Positions 42,771 to 53,100 of a DNA stretch of 64,000 bases are shown one piece after another (the stretch's first letter is position 1; every line of letters starts with the position of its first letter). The DNA comes from Verrucomicrobia bacterium ADurb.Bin006 (GTDB lineage: Bacteria > Verrucomicrobiota > Verrucomicrobiia > Limisphaerales > J093): contig MWFF01000055.1 in NCBI GenBank assembly GCA_002071485.1, forward strand, positions 1 through 64,000, in the 5' to 3' direction. Below the pieces are notes generated by a model. That model saw only the letters and a program-made list of their open reading frames with translations. It did not search any database and was not told the DNA's origin. A program made the position numbers and the translations under genes.

Positions 42771-45089
42771 ATGAAGACAACATTGCGGTTCATCATGATC
42801 GTGTTCGCAACCGTGGTTGGTTTGCGCGCAATCGGCGAACCAAGCTGGCATTTCGAGTTCAGCGGAGGCCTCCCGGTCAAGCTGGTGTGGCAGGCGCAAC
42901 CCGGAGAGACGAGTTATCTTCGTGAGAGCACGAACCTGTTATCGTGGAGTCAGGTCGCAGGTTTCCCCAAGGTCGCTGAGGGGACGGTGATGGAGTACGC
43001 GTTCACTCCCGGAGCGCAACGCTTCTTTGAAATCGGCAAGGCCGAGGCTCGCAGTGGCGGGTGGCAGCAGATGGCTGTTCCGGCGTTGGCTGCTGGTGAA
43101 TGGTACGAGTTCGCGGCGGTGAGCGCACTTAACCCGCTCCAGGTCTGGATTGCCGGGAGCGTCCGCCCTATGCACGATTCTTGCGTGTTGCGCAGCGAGA
43201 ACGGTGGCGGAGCGTGGGCGCAGGTCTATCGAGAGGCGAACGCCGGATTTTTCGGCGACCTGCAAATGGTATCAGCGGAGACAGGCTACGTGGCGGGCGG
43301 TTGCTTGCGTCGCACAACGGACGGCGGCACCACTTGGCCGTTTGACCAGGGGAATCTCCCCGATCCGCCCGGGACCTGGCATAACGTCGGACCCGACGGC
43401 TATGTCTATGGCATGGCGGTCGTCTCCGCAGACGAACTTTGGACGGCGGGATACGACGGCGCTTCTGCGGGCGTGATCTATCATCGCGTGCCTGGTCGTT
43501 CCCAAACGAATCCTGTGAATAGCAACACGCCTTGGTGGCTGGAGTGGGCGCAAGAACGCACCGGGATGTATGGGGTCAGCGCAGCGACGCCGACGATCGC
43601 CTGGGCGGTCGGCTATGGCGGGAATATCTGGCGAACAACCGATGGTCAAAGCTGGGGCCAACAGGTTTCGCCCACCCCGTCAGCGCTCCAGGACGTTGTG
43701 GCGGTGGACACCAACACGGTTTGGGCCGTGGGAGATGGCGGGACAATCGTCAAGACGACCAATGCGGGCGCGCTTTGGCTGCCGCAGGTTTCGGGTACCA
43801 CCGAAGGACTCCGCCGGATTGCAGCCGTGAATTCCAACGTAGCTTGGGCAGTCGGCAGCGCGGGGGTCATCCTTCATACCAGCGATGGCGGTGCATCCTG
43901 GCAGCGGCAGTTTTCCGGGACCACGGCTGCACTGCTTGGCGTGGCCGCTGTGGACAGCCAGACCGCTTGGGTTGTGGGCGGAGAGAATGTCATTCTGCGC
44001 ACGACCGACGGTGGCGCCGGTGCGTGGCCAACCCCCGCCATCAGCGGGGTCAGTCCGAACGTGGTGGGCGCCTCCAGTTGGCCGCTCATTACGCTGACGG
44101 TTTCGGGGACAGGATTCCGCGGGGGCAATCTGAGCGCCAAGATTGGCAACGAGCCCGTCGCGGATGTTGTGTGGCTCAGCGAATCCACTGTGCAAGTCGT
44201 TGCACCCTGGCTTCCAGCCGGAACTTACGATCTCACCCTCGTGAATGAGGATGGACAGCAGGCGACGCTGCCGCGAGGGATTATCGTCATGCCTGAACCG
44301 TTGGCGGCGCGCTTCAGCCCGTGGCATGGCATGGCGGCGGGTGGGTATCAGATCACGATTGACGGCTATAACTTGCGAACGGTCACCGACGCTATACTGC
44401 ATCTCAGCGGGGCCGATCCCGAAACTCTGCCTTTCAACGTGGTGGATTCAACTCGCGTGCTTGTGACACTCCCGGCCTCCGCAACACGACTGGTCGGGCA
44501 GGCCACCTTGGAGCTCCGGACAGCACAGCAACAGTCGGCAGTGGTTAGCGATTTTTTGCTTGATGCTTCCAGCGAACCAGCATTTGCCATCAACTCGATC
44601 ACGCCGGCAAGCGGGCCATCCCTGACTGAGGTGACCGTCAGCGGCATCGGATTCAGCACCAACGCTACGTTAGAGATTTGCGACCGCAATGTGATCCTCA
44701 CTAGTCGAAGCACGACGGAACTCGTCGGAAAGGTTTTCGGCAACCAATGGGGGATCGGCAGGTTGGTTTTGATGAACAACGAGAGTGAGGACATCAGCAT
44801 CGATCCCGCGTTTCTGCTCATCGAGGGTCCAGTCCCCACGCTCACACTGGTGACGCCGAATTCGGCTTCGTCGGCGGGCGGGGCAACGGTGACGCTTGTC
44901 GGCACTGGTTTCGTCACCACGGACACCGTGACATTTGACGGCTATCCGGCCGAGGTGACTTCTCGCACCTCCAGCTCAATGGTGGTCAAAATCCCGACTC
45001 ATGCCCCAGGCGTGGTCAGCGTCTTTGTTATGACGGACGGACTGGAGCGCGGTGCGGCGGAACTGCCTGGAGGATTTACTTATCACTGA
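42771..45089 (+). CDS. Exported YCF48-like beta-propeller plus TIG-domain protein
   Basis: 772 residues with an N-terminal hydrophobic segment (LRFIMIVFATVVGL). Residues about 90-425 form BNR/YCF48-like blades with repeated 'VWAVG..G.I..T.DGG..W' text (TVWAVGDGGTIVKTTNAG, VAWAVGSAGVILHTSDGGAS). The second half has TIG/IPT-like beta sandwiches (ISGVSPNVVGASSWPLITLT, INSITPASGPSLTEVTVSGI, TPNSASSAGGATVTLVGTGF). Similar proteins occur as surface or assembly factors; the exact role is unknown. It faces a convergent prepilin-like gene. Confidence 0.75.
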   Translation: MKTTLRFIMIVFATVVGLRAIGEPSWHFEFSGGLPVKLVWQAQPGETSYLRESTNLLSWSQVAGFPKVAEGTVMEYAFTPGAQRFFEIGKAEARSGGWQQMAVPALAAGEWYEFAAVSALNPLQVWIAGSVRPMHDSCVLRSENGGGAWAQVYREANAGFFGDLQMVSAETGYVAGGCLRRTTDGGTTWPFDQGNLPDPPGTWHNVGPDGYVYGMAVVSADELWTAGYDGASAGVIYHRVPGRSQTNPVNSNTPWWLEWAQERTGMYGVSAATPTIAWAVGYGGNIWRTTDGQSWGQQVSPTPSALQDVVAVDTNTVWAVGDGGTIVKTTNAGALWLPQVSGTTEGLRRIAAVNSNVAWAVGSAGVILHTSDGGASWQRQFSGTTAALLGVAAVDSQTAWVVGGENVILRTTDGGAGAWPTPAISGVSPNVVGASSWPLITLTVSGTGFRGGNLSAKIGNEPVADVVWLSESTVQVVAPWLPAGTYDLTLVNEDGQQATLPRGIIVMPEPLAARFSPWHGMAAGGYQITIDGYNLRTVTDAILHLSGADPETLPFNVVDSTRVLVTLPASATRLVGQATLELRTAQQQSAVVSDFLLDASSEPAFAINSITPASGPSLTEVTVSGIGFSTNATLEICDRNVILTSRSTTELVGKVFGNQWGIGRLVLMNNESEDISIDPAFLLIEGPVPTLTLVTPNSASSAGGATVTLVGTGFVTTDTVTFDGYPAEVTSRTSSSMVVKIPTHAPGVVSVFVMTDGLERGAAELPGGFTYH

Positions 45090-45287
45090 GGGTCGCCGCG
45101 GTTGCCCGAGCATTGATCGTGGAAGTCACAAGTGTGCCGACGAGAAACCGCCTCTTGGTTTTGTGGCTCAGCGACTGTCGCGGAAACGAACGAAGAATCT
45201 CCACTCTGCCGACCTCGGTCTCGCCGGTGAAAGCCACTTACAAATCTGGTTCATGTCACCGGCGGCAGGTTTGTGCTTCCTTGCGGG

Positions 45288-46196
45288 TCAGCGGTTCAAC
45301 GGATCGTTCAGACCGTTCCAGTTGCCGTTGTCCCGTACGCCATCGCGGTTGGAGTCGTCAATTTCCTTGATCCCCATGGCCACGGCGTGGCAATCGACAA
45401 AAACGAACTCGGGCCTGCCGTTGTTGCGCGGGGCGGGATAGGCGCGCACCTTCCAGTCGTACGGACCGGGGCTGGGCGTTTCGATCACATCGTCGACGCC
45501 TTCGTAATATCCTGCAAGTTTTGCACCCAGATTCAGGGAAGGCAGCGGCGGCTCGAGCGCGTAAGGCGCCTCGGGCTTGCCGGTGAAAACACCACCTTTC
45601 GATTTCGAGCCGGCGGTATCCCCCACGAGCACCGTACTGGTCGGCTGGCGGATGTCGGCGTCCATCCGGGCGCTATATCCGGGCTTTCCATGCTCGCCGG
45701 TGGCATACCCCAGGTAGTGCAGGTTGTAACCGTAACCGCCGTAAATGAACTGCCGATACCCGTCAATGCCGAACGGCCGCGAAAAATTCGCACTGGCAAT
45801 TTGCTCGACAGTCAGAAATGGACTCAGGAACACCTTGGGTTGGGGCGCGTAGCGCACCATTTGGTCGGGCCAGTGAGTTTTGACCGATTTATCCAATCCC
45901 AAGTCCTTTCCATCCTGGCGGTCGATGATCGCCCCTTGGTAGTAATAGCCTTCGTGATGGGTAAAATACCCTGAGTTGTCGTCCAGATACATCTGATTGG
46001 CGATGCCGATTTGCCGCAGGTTGTTGAGGCTCGCTACACCCTTGGCGGCGTTTTTTGCACGACCCAGCGTGGGTAGCAGCAATGCCGCCAGGATGGCGAT
46101 AATGGCAATGACTACCAGCAGCTCGATCAAGGTAAAGCCCCGCAGCCGAAAGCGGCGACAGTCGGTTTGCGCAACGGTTACATCAATGGACTTCAT
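45288..46196 (-). CDS. Prepilin-type secreted protein
   Basis: 302 residues. After a 20-residue basic leader comes [20 protein letters not shown] and [20 protein letters not shown], as in verrucomicrobial type IV prepilin-like paralogues. The body has [19 protein letters not shown] and [20 protein letters not shown], i.e. the C-terminal H-x-DG-like region. It is the second paralogue of this kind in the window (first at 24776). Function as a pseudopilin is likely, but the partner system is not here. Confidence 0.8.
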   Translation of the reverse strand: MKSIDVTVAQTDCRRFRLRGFTLIELLVVIAIIAILAALLLPTLGRAKNAAKGVASLNNLRQIGIANQMYLDDNSGYFTHHEGYYYQGAIIDRQDGKDLGLDKSVKTHWPDQMVRYAPQPKVFLSPFLTVEQIASANFSRPFGIDGYRQFIYGGYGYNLHYLGYATGEHGKPGYSARMDADIRQPTSTVLVGDTAGSKSKGGVFTGKPEAPYALEPPLPSLNLGAKLAGYYEGVDDVIETPSPGPYDWKVRAYPAPRNNGRPEFVFVDCHAVAMGIKEIDDSNRDGVRDNGNWNGLNDPLNR

Positions 46197-46376
46197 GCCG
46201 ACCTTCTATTATTAGGTTCTATAACGTTTACGAATAGAATTTTGCTTTTTTCGACGTGTCTGGAGTGTGCCCGGACAGGTGGCCCTGGGCAAGGCGAAAG
46301 ACCGGGGGAATTGTCCCCTGCAAGTGCCTGGCTGGCCTTCCGGGGCTGGTGGGCGGCCGCCCCCAACTGGTTCACC

Positions 46377-46640
46377 GTGCCTGTGGGCCATATGCAGGTA
46401 GCCCAACTGCTACACGAGCAGCACTACAGTCTGCAGAGCAACCGGAAGCCGGCGGAGGGGGAGGACCACCCCGAGCGGGACGCCCAGTTCGCGCATATCA
46501 ACCGGTGCGTAAAGCGGGCCTTGGCGGCGGGTTACCCGGTCATCTCGGCGGACACCAAGAAGAAGGAACTGGTGAGCAATTACGCCAACGACGGTCAACA
46601 GTGGCGTGTGGCCAAGCAACCCCGAGCGGTCAAAGGGCAC
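46377..46640 (+). pseudogene. ISAzo13-family (Rhodopirellula-type) transposase fragment
   Basis: One frame reads MQVAQLLHEQHYSLQSNRKP, then HPERDAQFAHINRCVKRALA, PVISADTKKKELVSNYANDG and WRVAKQPRAV. This matches the middle of ISAzo13 transposases, including the 'VISxDTKKKELVGxYxNxG' block with its catalytic Asp. It is cut at about 46640, after which another frame (46606-46857) with no clear identity runs into a dispersed repeat. Both ends of the transposase are missing, so it is inactive. Confidence 0.7.
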
Positions 46641-46810
46641 GCCTTCCCGGGGCCGGGTCCGGTTCATCGTCGGGACGGAGGCGCGCGAGTGCCCGTTCGG
46701 CCCGTTGCCCAAAGGCGATTCGATCCTGGAAGCGGTCTGGTCCGAACTCGACCGCCTCGAGCGAGAGGATGCTGGCGGGTACACTTTTCTCCTTATCGAG
46801 GATTGTCCTC

Positions 46811-46875
46811 GGGCCTCGCATCTGGCCCGGTGGCGCTCCCGCCAAAACCGGAAGTAGTTTTTGCACGGGGCCTAA
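46811..46875 (-). repeat. Dispersed repeat 'TTAGGGTCCGTGCA', inverted copy
   Basis: Complement of the 34575 copy, identical over 43 nt. It ends the decayed ISAzo13 segment, which suggests that the repeat is an end of an IS or a MITE derived from one. Confidence 0.65.
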
Positions 46876-46986
46876 GCCGGCTGGAAGCCGGCGCTCCGGG
46901 ATGCCTCACGCACTGTCGAACAGGCTCGTGCCCGTGCAGCTTACTGCCTAGTCGGCTAGATATCCTGCACAGACCCCTCACGCCGG

Positions 46987-47036
46987 CCCTCTCCCACCTG
47001 CCTGCCGAAGCCTGGGCGCAGGCAGGCGGGAGAGGG
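46987..47036 (-). terminator. Long hairpin after the giant protein gene
   Basis: CCCTCTCCC (46987-46995) pairs with GGGAGAGGG (47028-47036), with an inner CCTGCCTGC/GCAGGCAGG stem. It is about 65 nt downstream of the minus-strand stop at 47101. The CCCTCTCCC...GGGAGAGGG pattern is common among intergenic hairpins of many bacteria, so it may be repeat-derived. Confidence 0.55.
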
Positions 47037-47100
47037 TGCCCCGCTCTGCGAGGCGGGTGAGAGTGCCGGTGGAGTGCATCTCGCTGATTCCTCAGTGTAC

Positions 47101-50100
47101 TTATTTCCGAAGTTGCAACTGGAGGAAGCCGTGCACGCCGTTCTTCATGGGCGTGAGGCTGCGGACCGTGACCTCGACGTAGTTGCCGCGGTCGACGGGC
47201 GTCCCGACCGTTGCGACCGCCGACGCGCCCGTCCAAGGCACCACGGCGGACGAACTCGTCACGCGGTATTGCAGATCGCTCGGCTCGGGCTTGGGTCGGC
47301 GATAGGTCAGCGTGAGGTAAGTCTCGCCGGCCAACCGCACCATGCCGGCCTTGGGGGCCACGGATGGCCAGTCAGCGACTTTGGGATTCGACGCTAGACC
47401 GTACTCGCCCAGGTTCGGGAGACCGTCGTTGTCGGGGTCATCCTCCGGGTTGGCGGCGTTGGGCGGCAACCCCTGGGAAGCGGCCCAAGCCGTGTATGTG
47501 ATGCCTCCGGCGAAGGTTGTGACAGCGTCGGCCTCGGCCGGGGCGGCCTCGGTGTTGCCGGCGGCATCGCGCGCGATCGTGTAGAAACGATACGTTGAAC
47601 CGGGCTCTCCCTCGAAGAACGCACTCGTTGCCGTGGTGGCCCCGATCTGGAGCTGGAACGGTCCGCCGTTGCGCGAGATGAAGAGGTCGTAGCTCTGGAG
47701 GCCTGACCCGCCCGCGGCGTCCTGGCCAGCCCAACTGAGAGTAACGGGGCCGGAGGATTGAGCCGGCAGCGGTTCGATCTGGCTGAGGGGCGCCGTTGCG
47801 TCGATCGTGTTCGTGACCGTCGGGGTCAGGATCGGCGGGTTGGCGCCGTAGGTGGGGTCGAAGATGATGGTCGCCTGGTTGCGAATCTTCGCGCCGTCCG
47901 AGAGCGTAAGCTTCGGTCGAACGGTATACGTGAGCAGGCCCTCGCCGCGATGCTGGGCGTCGTTGGGCGGCAGGAAACCGGCAAACGGGTCCTCGGGCAG
48001 ATCGCCTGTGTTCGCGTCGCGTGAACGCATCAGCCAGGTGATCTTGCCGGTGGTTGAGTCGAAGCTGACGTCGACAGTCACCTCGTTGGTGTCCGAACCG
48101 ACCGAGGCGGTGGTCGAGTAGCGTTGCAATCCGGGCGGCACGGTGATGGTGGCGTCGTTGAACGCGATTGTCTTCAGCTCGAAGGTCGACCAATCGAGGT
48201 TGGCATCGAGCGTGTCGGTGACCAGGACTTCCTGAGCCGGGGCGGCGGCGGTGGGCTTGTTCTCGAACAGGACCTCGAACGGGATGACGTGGTTGGGGTC
48301 AATCCAGTGCTCGGGGCCGACGCCAGCCAGGGTGTATTTGTCGTTCGGATCGACACTGCCGACGATGGCGTAGGGCACGATCGGGAAAATGCTCGGGAAG
48401 GGACTGTTGCGCAAGGCGTTGCGCAGTAGCTGCTCGAAGCCTGAGGGATCGTTCCACGGTTTGCCGTCCAGGCTGGCGCCCGACGGATTGGTCAGGACCG
48501 GCTGTTGACGGTTCTTTTCTTTGGGCTCGTTCTCGTATTTCTTGGTGACCATGTCGGTGGTAAGTTCCATCGCGCGTCCGAGGCTGCGGCACTTGCGGAG
48601 CTGTCCCTTGAGGTTCTTGATCAAGTTGCCGCCGCTGGCGGTGTCCCAGGAGATTTTGTTCGCCTGGGTTGCCGCGAAGCCGACGAAGGTGGTGTTGGCC
48701 GGATTGATCTTCTCGTTGAACGCCTCGGAGTGGCACGAATCGTTGAGGAAGTAGGTCGTTCCGGCTCCGACCTCGTCGATAGCCTGAGTGAAGGCGACCG
48801 GGGACAAGTAGTCGCCATTGAAGCACAGGTAGGGTGCTCCACTCTTCCACTTGAGGCCCCCGTGACCGCAAAAGACGATGACCAGGTTATCGTCGGCGTC
48901 CACCTTGCCCTTAAGCTCGCGAATTCCGTCGAGCATGGTCGAGCGGCGCACGGCCTGGTCGTCCCCCGGCATGTCGTGTGCCCAAAGGTACTGGCCCTCA
49001 GGGACTCGCAACTCCGTGTTTGCATAGTCCCAAAGATCGCGGGCGTCTTTGCGTGTTCCCGGAAGGTTCGTCGTGGGGAGGTAGGTGTAATCCTCGACCG
49101 TGATCACCAGCCACCATGTCTTGCGGATGCCGTCTCCGCGCGGTGCGCCGGGCGGGTTGTGCAGTCCCGGGCTCAAGCCCGGTTCTTCGTAGTCCTCAGG
49201 CACGAGGATGAGCGGCCGTTCGGCGGAGACGCCCTCGGGCTCGTTGCCGAAGAGCCAACGGCCATCGATGTTGGCAAGGTAACTAAACCGCAGTTCGCTC
49301 GCCGCGAGCCCTTCGAGGTCGCGATCGAGCAGGACGGAGTACTCGGCCGGCGTGGCGCCGAGGCGGTCGTCGAGTCCGTTGACCATGGCGGCCCAGGCGG
49401 CCGGGTTGGCGCCCGGCGTCGCCGGGAGCCTGCCCCAATTGAAGGGAGTCGCGTTCGAGGCGAACGCTTCGCCGGTTATCATCTCGAGGTTGACCGTCCC
49501 GGAGTTCATCGCCTTGACGCGCACCTCGAAGGTGACCTCCTGACCCGGGCCGAGGGTTGGGAGCAAGGCCTCGGGGTTGATGCCCCAGAATGTGAAGGAA
49601 TCGGCCCAGTTCAGCGTGCTCTCGTACAGGTTGATCTCGGTGGCCCTCGGCGCGTTGAACTTGAGGAGCGGCGCCTTCATGTCGACCAGGCCACGGTTGC
49701 CGTACGTCACGAACCATGTCATGAACCGTCCGGCGCGGGTGGTGCCCGGCCCGCTCAGAGACGTGTAGAAGTCGGGCGTGCCGCCAGCCACGACCTCGAC
49801 GGCCTCGGGCAGGACGACTTCGAGTCCGCCGGCCTCGGCCACCAGGTCCGCCTTGCCAGGCGCGAGATCCGTCAGATCGAACGTCGCAAAGACGCGTCCG
49901 CTCTCGCGAACGCTCTGTCGGACGGCGAGGCGTTCGTCGTTGTCGACGCGAACGAGGAACGCGGTGTTGGTCGTAAGTGCGGAGCCCCGGATATCGAGGG
50001 TGACCAGGCTGGCATTGCCGACCCTTTGAGGCCAGGCGGCCTCGATGCTGAAAGCGGCGCTCGATGCGCTGAGTGCGAAGGCCTGGGGCGTCGCCGACAG

Positions 50101-53100
50101 CGTTCTGCCGATCGCCAGCACGTAGAAAACGTTCATGCCGTCGGTGGTGGTCGCGTCCGCCGCGCCGGAGACGACGGCGCTGGTGTCGGCGGAACTCCAC
50201 TCGCGCTGGCGCGCGCTGTAGTCTTCGGCGGTGGGCATGAAACCGCGTCCCACATACAGCTCGGTGACGCCTTGGGAGCCGAGCAGGCCGAGGTCGAAGC
50301 GGACGTCTTTTCCGACTGGGGCCGTGCACTGGAACCAGTGCGGTTCCTCCTGGGCGCTGAAGGCGCTCGTGACCGAGGCGCCGTCGAGGGCAATGACCGG
50401 CAAAGTGAGCGAGGAGGCGAGGGCGGCGTCGCCCTCGTTGTTGCTCGAGTTTGCGCCTTCGAAGATGTCGCCCCGGCTGTTGGCAACGACGACCCAGGTG
50501 TAATCGCCGGCCACACCGCCCGGCACGCGGACGTCGACGCCGACAAGTTGCCTCTGGCCCGGGCCGAGCGTGAGGTTGCGTCCGACGAGCGGTTCGCCGA
50601 CGGCGATGCGTCGGCCGGTCGCGTCATTGCGCAGGTAGATCGCGTCGTGCCATGGCCCGGTGAAGGCCTCCGTGCCGCGATTGGCGATCGTCCACTCGAT
50701 ATGGACGAGGCTGCCCGCCTCGAGATGGCCTGGCCCGCTGACGCCGATCACAACCAGATCGAGGTTCGAAGGCGCAGTCTCGGCAAACTCGAAGGCGCCC
50801 ATGTCCGGAATGGCGCCGTTGGCGGCAGCGATGCCGGTGTTGCCCGTGCGCGGGTCGTCGTAGCGCGGTGTCCCGGCGGCGTCGGTCTCGGGCGCAAACG
50901 TTCCATCGGCGGCATCGATGCCCGGCGAGGTGTAGTCCAGGCGGTAGTTGTCCGCCACGGCGTTCTTGTACTTGGGCGCGGCGGAGATGTTGCCGTCGAC
51001 GCCGGTGCGATCGCTGGTACCGCTGTAGTTGCCGCGCGAGGCCTCGGGGTTCCAGACGTTGCAGAAGGTGACGGTGGGACTGTAGCCGCCGAGATCGTGC
51101 TCGATGCCGGCCTGGATGCTGCCCGAGACGATCGAGTTGCGGACGATGAGATGGCCGACATGTTCGAGCAGGCCGATCTTGTTGGCATCGAGCGTGCAGT
51201 TGATGATCGTCATCTCGCCCACGGCGGTGAGCCCGCGATCGCAGCGCAGCACAACACAATTCTCGAAGCGGGTCGTCCCGTAGCAGAAGGCGCCGTCCTT
51301 GAGGGCGTCGGCGATGACGCAATTGCGCGCGATGAACGGTCCGCCCAAGGTTTCGATGGCGCCGCCGGCACCCGAGGGGGTGCCGACCGAATTGCCGCCG
51401 TAGAGGATGCGCGTGTGGTTCAGATCGCCTTGGGCACCATCTTCGAGGTGCAGGCTTCGCCAGTCGCCCGCCGCGGGGCCGGTGTGGGTGCCGTCTTCGT
51501 TCGTGTCGCCACCGTAGGCGTCGTCGGAGATGGATGTAAACACCACCGGCTGCGACACCGTGCCGCGGGCGATGAGCTTGCCGCCGGATTGGACATCGAG
51601 GCCGATGCCATGGTGGAACTTCACGATGGCGCCGGCTTCGAGGGTGAGGGTTGCACCGGCGGGCACGACGATCGTCGTCGTGATTTCGCGGAGGCTGTCG
51701 GCGGTCCATGTCTCGCTGCCGGCGAGGGGGCCGCCATAGATCCGACTGTTGAAGCGGAACCGGGTGTGGTCGTTGGATTCGATGGTGGCGCCAGTGCGCA
51801 GCGCCAAACGCCATGAGCCAGGCGTTGGTTTCGAAAGATCGCCGTCCAGATTGCTATCGCCACCTTCCGAATCGTCGAGGAACGAAGTCAGCACACAGGG
51901 CTCGAGTTCGTCGCCCAGCGCATTCAAGACGCCGCCGCTGAGGATCGACAGGCGGACGCCTGGCAGGAACTTGACGATGGTGCCCGGATTCAACGTGAGC
52001 TCGAGGCCGGACGCAATGGTCAGGTCTCGATCCACGACGTGGACGCGTCCGGGTGCCCAGACCTCCGAGGCGGCAAGGGGGCCGCCGTGCCATTCGACGG
52101 CGTTGTTGACCGTGATCGAGCGCCTCGACTCGACAACCGTGACGCCCGCGGCGGTCCTGATCGCCACGTGCAGTTCCCAGGCGCCATCGGCCACCCGGGT
52201 CGTGTCCCACGCGGCCTTTGCGGTGAGCCCGGCCGGCACGGTGCCGATGGCTGTGGAGACACCGTTCTGCCAGGCGCTGAAATCCGCCGTCAGCGGTCCG
52301 GTCTCGCCAGTCAAGGTCGCAACCTCCAACGCGATGGTGCCGAAGGCCCACTGGTCGCCCGGCGCCATCCAGAGCACCGAAGGCGCCGTACTCTCGTAGA
52401 TGGTGCCGTTTTCGCCTCGGGCGAACCCGCCTGCTCCGTTCGCGGCGAGAGCGCCGGTGAAGGTGCTGGTCGTTCGGTAGAGCGCGATGCGCCCGCCGCT
52501 GCCGCCGCCGCCATCCACCCATTGTCCCGCCCCGCCATTTGCCGCGATCGAGCCGGCGCCGGACAGCGCGCGCGTGCTGACAAAGACGCTCCCGCCCGAA
52601 CCGCCGCCCGAACGGCTGGCCGTGCCATTCAGTCCGTTTGCGGTGATCGAGCCGTCGACGGTCAGGGTGCCACCGACGACAAACCGGACTGCGCCACCGC
52701 CGTGACCGCCCGCGCCACCGCTGCCACTGCCGCCTTGACTGCCCCGCAGCGTCGGTTCGAGCTGTGATCCGTACGTCGGCCCGCCGGGCAGACCCGTCCG
52801 GCTTGTTCCGCCGACGCCGCCATGACCGGCGCCGCTGCCGGCATAACTCGACTGCCCGCCGGCGCCCGGCCCGGGATCGACACCGACCGGGAAACCGCGT
52901 CCATCGGTATTGACCGCGCCCGAGATCGTGGCGTCGCCAGCGACGACGACCTTGAGGCCGTCTTGCTCTTTGAGGTGCGTCAAGACGGTGTTTGTTTCCA
53001 CCACGAGGCTGCTGAGTGTCAGATCGGGATCGCCGATGACCTGAGCGCGCCGCGCAAGAGTCAGATCGAACGGTTCCTCACAGGCCAGCGGGGTGTAAGC

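Noticed and set aside
46606-46857. 83-codon plus-strand frame (RVRFIVGTEARECPF...)
   Set aside because: It joins the ISAzo13 remnant to a dispersed repeat and ends in repeat DNA; possibly a piece of another gene, but no family was recognised.
48505-51816. Long plus-strand open frame of 1103 codons opposite the giant protein
   Set aside because: It mirrors the codon pattern of the minus-strand gene in a GC-rich, repeat-free part, lacks any recognisable motif, and has no start signal. Shadow frame.
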